A DNA stretch of 64,000 nt from SVTX01 sp045577415. GTDB taxonomy: Bacteria > Bacillota > Clostridia > Oscillospirales > CAG-272. The stretch covers positions 4,761 through 68,760 of the forward strand of contig JAZNII010000045.1 of the NCBI GenBank assembly GCA_045577415.1. The letters run 5' to 3'. The notes under the pieces were generated by a model. It saw only the letters and a program-made list of their open reading frames with translations, did not search any database and was not told where the DNA came from. The position numbers were made by a program, and so were the translations under genes. This document shows positions 25,157 to 32,940 of the stretch, piece after piece (within the stretch, counting starts at the first letter, position 1; each line of letters opens with the position of its first letter).

Positions 25157-25956
25157 ACATTTTAGCAGTTGATGACGAATATTACGCATTAAAGCTTATA
25201 GAACAGGCAATCAGAGAGTCTGTGTCGGGAGCGGTGCTTTATCTTTGTGACGAGCCTCAAAGCGCGATCGAGACGGCGAGAAAAAATAAGATAGACGTAG
25301 CTTTTTTGGACATACACATGCCGGGAATGAGCGGAGTGGAGCTTGCCAAGGCGCTAAAGGACATAAATCCCAAGGTCAATATAATATTCGCGACGGGATT
25401 TTCCGAATATATGAAAGACGCTATCGATATTCGCTCCAGCGGATATCTTCTCAAGCCCGTGACCGCGGCGGCGGTCAAGACCGAGATAGAAAATCTGCGC
25501 CACCCCGTGGAATGGGATAGCGAAAAGAGAGTCAGAGTGCTGACCTTTGGAAACTTTGAGGTTTTGGTCGATAACGTACCCGTAAAATTTGAGAGAAAGC
25601 AGTCCAAGGAGATATTTGCCTACCTAATAGATAAAAGAGGTACGTCTGTGACCTACGCCGAGCTTGCCTCGGTGATATGGGAGGACGGCGAATACGACCG
25701 CGTGAGACAGAAAAATCTTCAGGTCTACGTGGCGGGTATGGTAAAGGCTCTCAATAACGTGGGCGAGCAGGATCTGATACTCAAGGGCAGACAAGGAATA
25801 CTTGTTAATACCGCAAAGATAGATTGCGACTATTACCGTTTCCTTGAGGGTGACGTAAGAGCAATAAATTCTTTCACGGGTCAGTATATGAGCGCCTATT
25901 CCTGGGCGGAATTTACCGTTGGGTATCTTGAAAGCCGTGTACATAATATGAAATGA
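25153..25956 (+). CDS. SARP-like response regulator (receiver plus OmpR-type winged helix)
   Basis: Protein of 267 residues. The receiver domain (1-120) has the acidic pair in VDDEYY, phospho-acceptor Asp53 in FLDIHMPGMSG, and Lys in GYLLKPV. From residue ~130 there is a Trans_reg_C winged helix (RVLTFGNFEVLVD, ERKQSKEIFAYLIDKRG, ELASVIWED, QKNLQVYVAGMVKAL) and a short tail that may be the start of a BTAD-like region. LytS-type kinases normally pair with LytTR regulators, so this output domain is unusual. The expected target is the SipW/TasA operon 225 bp downstream (see the 26052 site). Confidence 0.88.
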   Translation: MNILAVDDEYYALKLIEQAIRESVSGAVLYLCDEPQSAIETARKNKIDVAFLDIHMPGMSGVELAKALKDINPKVNIIFATGFSEYMKDAIDIRSSGYLLKPVTAAAVKTEIENLRHPVEWDSEKRVRVLTFGNFEVLVDNVPVKFERKQSKEIFAYLIDKRGTSVTYAELASVIWEDGEYDRVRQKNLQVYVAGMVKALNNVGEQDLILKGRQGILVNTAKIDCDYYRFLEGDVRAINSFTGQYMSAYSWAEFTVGYLESRVHNMK

Positions 25957-25967
25957 AAACAAAAAAC

Positions 25968-26012
25968 GAAAATTCGGCGTGTTCCGCTTTTGTGGGGCGC
26001 GCCGAAATTTTC
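25968..26012 (+). terminator. Probable terminator after the response regulator
   Basis: GAAAATTCGGCG (25968-25979) pairs with CGCCGAAATTTTC (25999-26012, one bulge) around an imperfect inner stem, followed by a T-rich stretch. It is looser than the other terminators in this window. Confidence 0.55.
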
Positions 26013-26051
26013 TTGAAAATTTTTTGCATTTTTTTAAAAACTTCCCGAATT

Positions 26052-26084
26052 TGTAGTCGTGATGTAGTCATAGGGTGATAAAAT
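26052..26084 (+). promoter_or_regulatory. Candidate SARP-type operator and -10 box of the SipW/TasA operon
   Basis: TGTAGTC at 26052-26058 is repeated exactly at 26063-26069, an 11-bp period. The -10 box TAAAAT (26079-26084) begins 9 bp after the second copy, and no good -35 box is present. Streptomyces SARP regulators bind heptamer direct repeats at 11-bp period about 8 bp from the -10. A SARP-like regulator is the gene immediately upstream. Confidence 0.6.
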
Positions 26085-26180
26085 ACGCTTAGAAGGCTGG
26101 AAAAATATGCTTTCAAAGGGAAAAAAGCCTAATAGGGAGGGCTTTAAACAAAAATTTTTTCTACAAAGGAGAAAAACAAA

Positions 26181-26702
26181 ATGAAAAAGAAAAGAACACT
26201 TATCGTTGGTCTGCTTCTCGTAGCAGCACTTGCACTCGGCATCGGTTATGCAGGATTTACCTCCGATCTTTCTCTCGGCGGTAAAGCGATCCTCGACGGC
26301 GTCAGCGAATCCAAGGTAGTTATTAAGAATATTGAGATCGAAGCCGGAAACAGCTCAGGCGATCACATTGTTGCAACCCCCGGCAACTTGAATACTGAGG
26401 CGGCTACCGTTGACGTAACAGGCTTCAAGGCACCCACCGATTACGCTATTCTTACCGTTACCGTTGCTAACCCCCACCCCTTTGCAGTTAATATGACTGC
26501 TCCCAACCTTGTAATCAACGACAACGATATCGCAGGCGGCACGTATTTCGATATTACTCTTGATAATTCCACACCTATTCCTACCTCTATCGGAGCCGAG
26601 GATGAGATTACCTTCCAGATCAAAGTTGAGGCTAACGTAATTACTCCCGACGCTCACACCACCAGCTTCACCGTAACCTTCAGCGCATCCGCCGGAACCT
26701 GA
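26181..26702 (+). CDS. TasA/camelysin-like surface protein with SipW-type signal peptide
   Basis: Small secreted protein of 173 residues. The signal region, MKKKRTLIVGLLLVAALALG then IGYAGFTSDLSLGG, has the shape of SipW-cognate signals (long core then a short aromatic/small turn), with a mature beta-rich domain full of Thr, Val and Asn (FTVTFSASAGT end). TasA and CalY in Bacillus form fibres of the biofilm matrix; a similar structural role is inferred. AAAGGAG is 8 bp before the ATG. The ~96-bp leader holds a short AAAGCC/GGCTTT hairpin. The next gene is the matching signal peptidase. It shares GYAGFTS with the last gene of the operon. Confidence 0.78.
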   Translation: MKKKRTLIVGLLLVAALALGIGYAGFTSDLSLGGKAILDGVSESKVVIKNIEIEAGNSSGDHIVATPGNLNTEAATVDVTGFKAPTDYAILTVTVANPHPFAVNMTAPNLVINDNDIAGGTYFDITLDNSTPIPTSIGAEDEITFQIKVEANVITPDAHTTSFTVTFSASAGT

Positions 26703-26786
26703 TAGAATACTGAAAGCAAATTCGGTTCTTAATTAAAAGATTAATTGAAGAATTAATTAAAAACTAAAATGAAAGGAGGACCGTAA

Positions 26787-27908
26787 ATGAATAAGGATAA
26801 GAAAAAACTGTACGTATTATCTGTAATAACGCTTGCGGTTCTCCTTGTCACTCTCTTTGTGGACGTAGGAAGCAGCAGAATAGTTACAGCTTGCCTGTTG
26901 CTTCCTCTGACCCTTATAACCGTTCTTCTTATAAAGAAAAGAAGCACGCTGTCCATTAATAAAAGAGAGATCTTGCTGCTTGTGTCGGTGTTGGCGACCG
27001 TATACGTCATCGCAAGAGAGATGACAGGACTGTATTTCAAGGTCTACCAAAATCCCTATTACGTAGACGAAGAAATGATAATCAAGTTCATCATACCCTC
27101 GGCGGTGATAATAGTTACGGTAGAGATCGTAAGATACGTATTTTTGGCGCAGAAAAACCGATTCGTTGACGTTATCACTTTTCTGTCCTGCGTTGTAGCT
27201 GAAACTCTGATGTACTCAAATATCGCGGGCATCAGGAACTTCAACAATTTTATGGATCTCGTCGGAATGACGCTTTTCCCTGCAATCAGCGCAAACGTTT
27301 ACTACCATTACATTTCCAAACGCTACGGAGCGTTACCGAATATCGCATTTCGTCTTATTACCTCGATGTATATTTACTTCATACCCTATACAACGGCTAT
27401 GACGGATGCGCTTTCATCATGTATTAAAATCGTTTTGCCGATAATAATGCTTGCATTTATCTCGGCGCTTTACTCAAAAACAAAGAAAAACGCCGTGCAG
27501 AAGGGAAGAAAAACCTCTGTCGTCGGCACCGTCCTGATGACCGTCGTTATAATTCTTGTAGCGATGCTTATCTCTTGTCAGTTCCGCTTCGGCGCGCTGG
27601 TAATAGCGACTGAAAGCATGACGGGCGAGATAAACAAGGGCGATATGATCATATACGAGCAGTACGATGATCAAACAATAAAGGAAGGACAAGTAATTGT
27701 CTTTTCGCAAAATGATGCAAAAATAATTCACAGAGTAGTTAAAATTGAAAATATCAATGGCGAGATCAGGTATTACACAAAGGGTGATGCCAATGAGGAT
27801 CTCGACGTGGGATATAGAACTGAAGCAGACATAGTCGGCTTGACCGACGTGAAGATCGCTTATATAGGTTATCCGACTCTGTGGCTCAGACAACTAATAC
27901 CATCTTAA
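26787..27908 (+). CDS. sipW: SipW-type (ER-type) signal peptidase I with polytopic N-terminus
   Basis: Protein of 373 residues. The C-terminal ~110 residues form the catalytic domain: ATESMTGEINKGDMIIYE with nucleophile Ser, IIHRVVKIE with His in place of the bacterial Lys (the Ser-His form of SipW and the ER enzymes), and YYTKGDANEDLD. SipW in Bacillus cleaves TasA. Here the N-terminal ~240 residues add seven or so extra membrane helices, more than a normal SipW, whose role is unknown. AAAGGAGG is 6 bp before the ATG. The preceding 84 bp are A/T-rich with repeated TTAATT. The gene sits between its two likely substrates. Confidence 0.85.
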   Translation: MNKDKKKLYVLSVITLAVLLVTLFVDVGSSRIVTACLLLPLTLITVLLIKKRSTLSINKREILLLVSVLATVYVIAREMTGLYFKVYQNPYYVDEEMIIKFIIPSAVIIVTVEIVRYVFLAQKNRFVDVITFLSCVVAETLMYSNIAGIRNFNNFMDLVGMTLFPAISANVYYHYISKRYGALPNIAFRLITSMYIYFIPYTTAMTDALSSCIKIVLPIIMLAFISALYSKTKKNAVQKGRKTSVVGTVLMTVVIILVAMLISCQFRFGALVIATESMTGEINKGDMIIYEQYDDQTIKEGQVIVFSQNDAKIIHRVVKIENINGEIRYYTKGDANEDLDVGYRTEADIVGLTDVKIAYIGYPTLWLRQLIPS

Positions 27909-27928
27909 GAGAAAGGAGGTTACCATAA

Positions 27929-29758
27929 ATGTCGGAAAAAGAAAAGAAAAGGCGCTCGAAATACCGTAAAAACCGTGAAAAACTGATATTTACTCAAACG
28001 GTCATAGCAATAGTGGTGGCTCTGGCAGTGCTGATCTCGGCGCTTGTTGCCTATCAGCTTGAAAAGACCTATTACATCGGCTACCGTGAGGGCGGAAATA
28101 TTGATTACAACGTTTTTTTGAAGGAAAACGATTTTTACGAGGAAGATTTTCTTGAAAAGGATCAGTCCTACGTCGCGTCTCTGATAGATAAGATCATAGC
28201 CGATTTCAGCTATCAGATCGACATGGATACCGATGACGTAAATTACCGTTATTCCTATACCATCAAGTCCCGTCTTGAGATAATAGACAATACTTCAAGC
28301 GTTGCTATCTTCAATCCCGAATACGAGCTTGTAAGCGTTCAGAATAAGTCGCAAAGCAGCTCCAACAGATTGACGATCAACGAGATCGTGGTCTTGGATT
28401 ACGATCAGTACAACAGTCTTGCGGGAAATTTCCTCTCAACCTACGACCTTACCAATACAACAAGTAATATCGTAGTCACGCTTGAGGTTGACGTCCTCAG
28501 CGATTGTAACGCTTTTTCGGGCAGCAGCGCTGAAACGTATTTCTCCGAATTACGTATACCTCTTACAACAAAAACAGTTAATATCAAGATGACCTCCACC
28601 ATTCCCGATGATGAGGCGAAGATGATCGCCTGCACCAGAGGCGCCGGTAGCGAGGTGTTCAAGACTACAGCTATCGTGCTGGCAGTTGTGGACGCAATTC
28701 TTATATTGATACTCGTAGCGTTTATCTTCTTAACAAGAACAGAAGATATTACCTACACAGCGCGCGTCAAAAAGATCGTTTCCCAGTATAAGTCCTACAT
28801 CCAGAGGATAAAGAACATATTCGATACCTCGGGATATCAGGTCATTGTGGTTGAAAGCTTCGATGAGATGCTTGAAATACGCGATACTATTCAGGCTCCT
28901 ATACTGATGCACGAAAATGATGACAAGACCTGCGCGAAGTTTATTATTCCTACGGATACTAAGATTCTCTATCTCTTTGAGATAAAGATCGAGGGTTATA
29001 CCGAGCCTGAACCCGATCCCAAGCCCGATCCTCAGCCCACTACTATCGTTAAGCCCAACATAACCAACGTTGTGCGTCCCGTGGTAAAGGTAGTGGTTAC
29101 TCCCAAGGTGACCGAAACTAAGGCTGAAGAAATCGAGGATAGCTCCGAACCCGAGGCGGAGATCGAAACCGTGGTTGAAGAACCCGAAATTTTGGTCGAT
29201 GCGGCAGAGGAGATCCCCGAAGTTGCGGTTGAGACCGAAATCGAGGAAGAACCCGTCGAGGAAGAACCCGTCGAGGAAGAACCCATCGAGGAAGAACCCA
29301 TCGAGGCAGAACCCATCGAGGAAGAACCCATCGAGGCAGAACCCGTCGAGGAGGAACCCGTCGAGGAAGAGCTTGACATTGAGGACATACTTGACAGTAT
29401 TCCCGAGGTCGCGGAAACTGCTGAGGAGCGGTTGATAGTTGAAGCTCCCGGAGTTGACGCTATCGATGTTGTATGGCAGGAAAGAAAAGAGAAAAGATAC
29501 CGTTACGATCCCGACGGAAACACGGTTGACGCGGGAGACGTAGTTCTCGTTCCTACCAGAGACGTTGCAAGCGACAAGGACGTTGTTCGCGAGGCAGAGG
29601 TAGCAAGAGGGAACTATAAGGTAGATCCCTCAGAGCTTGAAACTCCCCTCAAAAAGATCATCGGCGTTGTCAGACGTAAAGCAGAAAAGGCTTTTGTCGC
29701 AATGATAACTCCCGACGAAAAAGAGCTTGAGGAAAACACCGATAATTCTGAAAATTAA
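27929..29758 (+). CDS. DUF5305-domain membrane protein with Glu/Pro repeat tail
   Basis: Protein of 609 residues. A first membrane helix lies at residues ~20-45, a DUF5305-like extracytoplasmic domain follows (GNIDYNVFLKENDFYEEDF, DFSYQIDM, SRLEIIDNTSSVAIFNPEY), and a second helix is at ~247-270 (AIVLAVVDAILILILVAFIF). The remaining ~335 residues are cytosolic by this topology and include a Pro-rich EPDPKPDPQPTT segment and nine 5-residue repeats of the type IEEEP/VEEEP encoded by 15-bp DNA repeats. DUF5305 genes usually sit with SipW and TasA-like genes; function unknown. AAAGGAGG precedes the ATG, 21 bp after sipW. Confidence 0.8.
   Translation: MSEKEKKRRSKYRKNREKLIFTQTVIAIVVALAVLISALVAYQLEKTYYIGYREGGNIDYNVFLKENDFYEEDFLEKDQSYVASLIDKIIADFSYQIDMDTDDVNYRYSYTIKSRLEIIDNTSSVAIFNPEYELVSVQNKSQSSSNRLTINEIVVLDYDQYNSLAGNFLSTYDLTNTTSNIVVTLEVDVLSDCNAFSGSSAETYFSELRIPLTTKTVNIKMTSTIPDDEAKMIACTRGAGSEVFKTTAIVLAVVDAILILILVAFIFLTRTEDITYTARVKKIVSQYKSYIQRIKNIFDTSGYQVIVVESFDEMLEIRDTIQAPILMHENDDKTCAKFIIPTDTKILYLFEIKIEGYTEPEPDPKPDPQPTTIVKPNITNVVRPVVKVVVTPKVTETKAEEIEDSSEPEAEIETVVEEPEILVDAAEEIPEVAVETEIEEEPVEEEPVEEEPIEEEPIEAEPIEEEPIEAEPVEEEPVEEELDIEDILDSIPEVAETAEERLIVEAPGVDAIDVVWQERKEKRYRYDPDGNTVDAGDVVLVPTRDVASDKDVVREAEVARGNYKVDPSELETPLKKIIGVVRRKAEKAFVAMITPDEKELEENTDNSEN
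29240..29374 (+). repeat. Nine-unit 15-bp minisatellite within the DUF5305 gene
   Basis: Units RTCGAGGAAGAACCC, with A or C at two positions and the last unit degenerate. Each encodes Ile/Val-Glu-Glu/Ala-Glu-Pro. In-frame length change by slippage would leave the frame intact. Confidence 0.85.
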
Positions 29759-29786
29759 TTAATAACACATAGAAAGGAGAGTGTTT

Positions 29787-30887
29787 ATGAAGCTTTGGTT
29801 AAAAATAATATGCGGAATAGCACTCTCCTGTATGTGCTTATTCGCCTGCATAGGCTACGCGGGATTTACCTCAAATATGACCATGTTAGGAACTGCTACG
29901 TCCGAGCCTCCCGAAGGAGTATTTATTACCAACATAACTTCGGTGGGAACCAATAATGCTACCGCGGTAGTCAACGGATACAGTATGACCGTTGTGAACA
30001 GTACTGTCAATCTCGGCAATAATACTAACTCCACGCTGACACTTACAATAACGGTGTTTAACAACACAACGGTAGATCACGGCTATAACGCTATGATATA
30101 TACCGTAGGTGAGACAACCTACGATAACGAAACTATTGTAGTTGAGCCTCAGATTGAGAGACGAACGGTGGTCGAGGCGCAGGATTATCTTACCTTTGAC
30201 GTTATCGTATCCTTCAAGAGCGGTGTTTCTATTACGAACAGACAGCTCAATTCCGTAATTACCTATGAGTTTTTGCCACTTGATGAAATACCCGAGGACG
30301 AGGACGAGATAGCCGTCAGCGGAGTTTTGGGACAATTCAAGAATATCCTTAACAATAACGTTGTCGGAAATCCCAATAGCTACGGTCAGTTGATCACCCA
30401 AATGGATGATTATAATGCTAACGACCGTCACAATGATTCTTATATTGGTAACGTTGACGGTGCTTCGGGAGAAGACGTGACTATTCTCGGTGAACTTTTC
30501 CAGGGTCAGCTATCATTGAACATTAACGGAACGGATACTCCCGTAACGCTGATGATAAAAGAGAAAGATGTTGACGGAAACTCAGTCAATGGAGATGAAA
30601 TGACGATTTATATGACGACTGATGATCTGCAAAAGCAGAATTCTGGTTGGTTTTCTCAGCCGGAATATGCACCCGTATACGCCGCAGTATTCCGAAAGGT
30701 AACGCTTGAGGACGGAACCACGACGTGGGAGCAGATAGGTGATATGTATCTTGGCTCGGCAGATATCAAGAGATACAACGGTATGCCGGGAGACGGATCC
30801 TTCGATACCGATAACTGGAGACTTGTAACCGAGAACGGTACACGTACCAGCACAACCATTCAGAATATTATTCAAAATCTTGAATAA
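29787..30887 (+). CDS. Second SipW-type exported surface protein
   Basis: Secreted protein of 366 residues. I use ATG 29787, 6 bp after AAAGGAGA, not GTG 29781. The N-terminus (KIICGIALSCMCLFACIGY then AGFTSNMTML) carries the same GYAGFTS junction as the TasA-like protein, so the same signal peptidase should cleave it. The body is Thr/Asn-rich and beta-strand-rich (STLTLTITVFNNTTVDHGY). The C-terminal part (GQFKNILNNNVVGNPNSYG then VDGASGEDVTILGELF) has a domain I do not recognise. It closes the operon with a terminator at 30888. Likely a matrix or pilus-like component. Confidence 0.75.
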   Translation: MKLWLKIICGIALSCMCLFACIGYAGFTSNMTMLGTATSEPPEGVFITNITSVGTNNATAVVNGYSMTVVNSTVNLGNNTNSTLTLTITVFNNTTVDHGYNAMIYTVGETTYDNETIVVEPQIERRTVVEAQDYLTFDVIVSFKSGVSITNRQLNSVITYEFLPLDEIPEDEDEIAVSGVLGQFKNILNNNVVGNPNSYGQLITQMDDYNANDRHNDSYIGNVDGASGEDVTILGELFQGQLSLNINGTDTPVTLMIKEKDVDGNSVNGDEMTIYMTTDDLQKQNSGWFSQPEYAPVYAAVFRKVTLEDGTTTWEQIGDMYLGSADIKRYNGMPGDGSFDTDNWRLVTENGTRTSTTIQNIIQNLE

Positions 30888-30918
30888 AGAAAAAAGGCTC
30901 GAACAGAGCCTTTTTTCT
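30888..30918. terminator. Bidirectional terminator after the surface operon and pepT
   Basis: AGAAAAAAGGCTC pairs with GAGCCTTTTTTCT around GAACA; convergent with pepT. Confidence 0.92.
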
Positions 30919-30933
30919 TTGCAATTTAAAAGT

Positions 30934-32148
30934 TTAAATCTTTGCCACGTCAAGAATTATTCTTTCAACTATATCAACGACCTTTTCGAGCGACTCAACG
31001 GGAAGATACTCAAATCTCGAGTGGAAATTCTCTCCGCCCGTGCAGATGTTGGGGCAGGGCAGACCCATAAAGGAAAGTCTCGCTCCGTCAGTGCCGCCTC
31101 GGATGGGAACGATCTCGGGTTCCACTCCTACCGCTTTCATAGCGGCGACGGCACGGTCTATGGTATACATGTTTTTGTCTATGATCTCCTTCATGTTGTA
31201 GTAGGAGTCCTTGACGGTGACGACGCACGAGCCTGCGCCGTATTTTTCGTTGATCTTATCGGCAACGGCGGCAAAGACCGCCTTTTTTTCTTCAAATTTC
31301 GATCTGTCGTGGTCGCGGATGATGAAGAACAGCTCCGCGTTCTCACAATCTCCCTTCATATCGGTCAGATGGAAGAAGCCTTCATATCCTTCGGTCTTTG
31401 CGGGGATCTGATCAGCGGGGAGCAGAGAATTGAAGTCTATAGCCATAAGTGCGGCATTCTTCATCTTGTCCTTCGCGCTTCCCGGATGGATCGACACGCC
31501 GAAAAATTCCGCCTTTGCCGACGCGGCGTTGAAATTCTCGTATTCAAGCTCGCCAAGACCGCCTCCGTCAATGGTATAAGCGTAGTCCGCGTCAAATTTT
31601 TCCACGTCAAAGTGGTCGGCACCGCGACCTATCTCCTCGTCGGGAGTGAAGCAGATCTTTACGCAACCGTGTTTTTCTCCGCTTGCGATAATTCTCTCGA
31701 TCGCCGAGACGATAGCGCAAACGCCCGCCTTGTCGTCAGCACCCAGCAAGGTGGTGCCGTCGGTAACGATAAGATGATTGCCCACGTAGCGGTTCATTGA
31801 GGGATACTCCTCGGGGGTGAGATAAATGTCCTTTTCATCGTTGAGACAGACCGCGCCGCCTTCGTATTTGACGATCTTTGTCTTGATAGGCGCATCGGCG
31901 CAAGCGTCGGAGGTGTCAACGTGGGCGATAAGACCTAAAGTGACGCTACAATCGGTATTCGCGAGGAGCGTTGCATAAAGATAGCCCTTGTCGTCAAGCT
32001 CAACGTCTGAAAGTCCTAATTTAGTCAACTCCTCGGCAAGATAGCGGCTGAAAACCAACTGTTTAGCGGTGCTGGGGACGGTCTCACTTGACTCGTCCGA
32101 CATCGTGGGAAAGGAAACGTATTTTAAAAATCTCTCTGCAATATTCAT
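30934..32148 (-). CDS. pepT: Peptidase T (tripeptidase)
   Basis: PepT removes the N-terminal residue of tripeptides with a dinuclear zinc centre in the cytosol. The protein is 404 residues from ATG 32148 (GGAG 9 bp upstream), a normal length; the in-frame ATG at 32250 would be too early. Family M20 marks are LGLIAHVDTSDACA (His and Asp), TTLLGADDKAGVCAI (bridging Asp) and FTPDEEIGRGADHF (catalytic Glu). The middle dimerisation domain contains DADYAYTIDGGGLGELEYENF. A single-gene unit. Confidence 0.95.
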   Translation of the reverse strand: MNIAERFLKYVSFPTMSDESSETVPSTAKQLVFSRYLAEELTKLGLSDVELDDKGYLYATLLANTDCSVTLGLIAHVDTSDACADAPIKTKIVKYEGGAVCLNDEKDIYLTPEEYPSMNRYVGNHLIVTDGTTLLGADDKAGVCAIVSAIERIIASGEKHGCVKICFTPDEEIGRGADHFDVEKFDADYAYTIDGGGLGELEYENFNAASAKAEFFGVSIHPGSAKDKMKNAALMAIDFNSLLPADQIPAKTEGYEGFFHLTDMKGDCENAELFFIIRDHDRSKFEEKKAVFAAVADKINEKYGAGSCVVTVKDSYYNMKEIIDKNMYTIDRAVAAMKAVGVEPEIVPIRGGTDGARLSFMGLPCPNICTGGENFHSRFEYLPVESLEKVVDIVERIILDVAKI

Positions 32149-32221
32149 TCTGTTTCTCCATTTTTTAGATTGCGAGCTTATCAGGCTCACGTTTACGTCC
32201 TGAAAGGTGTTTGTTTCTATA

Positions 32222-32250
32222 ATTTTATCACAAAAAGCATTTTGTGTCAA
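32222..32250 (-). promoter_or_regulatory. Promoter of pepT
   Basis: On the minus strand TTGACA (32245-32250), 17 bp, TAAAAT (32222-32227). The leader that follows holds a short GAGC/GCTC hairpin. Confidence 0.75.
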
Positions 32251-32267
32251 TAATTATGCGGCAGATA

Positions 32268-32296
32268 TTGATTTTTGTCGACAAATATGTTAGAAT
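32268..32296 (+). promoter_or_regulatory. Promoter of the DUF2179-glpK operon
   Basis: TTGATT (32268-32273), 17 bp, TAGAAT (32291-32296). Confidence 0.6.
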
Positions 32297-32332
32297 AAAG
32301 CTGTATAATTTTAATCGGATAGGAGATATAAA

Positions 32333-32890
32333 ATGAACATGACCGAATTTTTAGATATGCTGAGAAATATCAGCCCCATTCTCGTTTGCCTTTTGGTTTG
32401 CGGAGCGAAGATAATCGAGATTACCATTCAGTCCCTAAAGACCTGTATGATGGTCAAGGGTCAGAGACTTAAGGCGGCAGGACTTGGATTTGTAGAGTGT
32501 ATGATCTGGGGTCTGGTTATCTCCACTCTTATAGGCACTCTCGGAAACGATCCTCTGCTTCTCGTATTCTACTGCGTGGGTTACGCTACGGGACTTTTCC
32601 TTGGCTCAACTATAGAGAGCAAGATCGCCCTCGGCACATCCAACCTTGAGCTTATTGCAAGCGACGAAAGCACAAAGAAGATCACCGCATATCTCAAGGA
32701 GCGCAATATGGGATATACCGTATTTGAAGGTCACGGCTCCAAGGACAAGATGAATATGATCTTCATCGTACTCTCCCGACGCGAAACTCCCAAGGTGCTT
32801 AAGGAAATAAGAAGCTCATGTGACAATAAGGTCTTCGTGGTTGCCAGCGAGGTCAGTAAGTACGCAGGCGGCTACGGAATGGTAAAATAA
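32333..32890 (+). CDS. UPF0316/DUF5698-DUF2179 membrane protein
   Basis: Protein of 185 residues. Three membrane helices in the first ~100 residues belong to the DUF5698 part (KIIEITIQSLKTCMMVKGQ, GFVECMIWGLVISTL, LFLGSTIESKIALG), followed by a cytosolic DUF2179 domain (AYLKERNMGYTVFEGHGSKD, MIFIVLSRRETPKVLKEIR). The DUF2179 family occurs in YitT-type and YebE-like membrane proteins; no proven function. AGGAGA is 6 bp before the ATG; it leads the glpK operon, 50 bp before glpK. Confidence 0.88.
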   Translation: MNMTEFLDMLRNISPILVCLLVCGAKIIEITIQSLKTCMMVKGQRLKAAGLGFVECMIWGLVISTLIGTLGNDPLLLVFYCVGYATGLFLGSTIESKIALGTSNLELIASDESTKKITAYLKERNMGYTVFEGHGSKDKMNMIFIVLSRRETPKVLKEIRSSCDNKVFVVASEVSKYAGGYGMVK

Positions 32891-32940
32891 GAGACAGATA
32901 AGTTTCGAGCTTGATCAAATTATAAAAGTGAGGTTTGGCT

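Noticed and set aside
29175..29435. Arg/Asn-rich small open frame
   Set aside because: It is the 15-bp repeat read in another frame.
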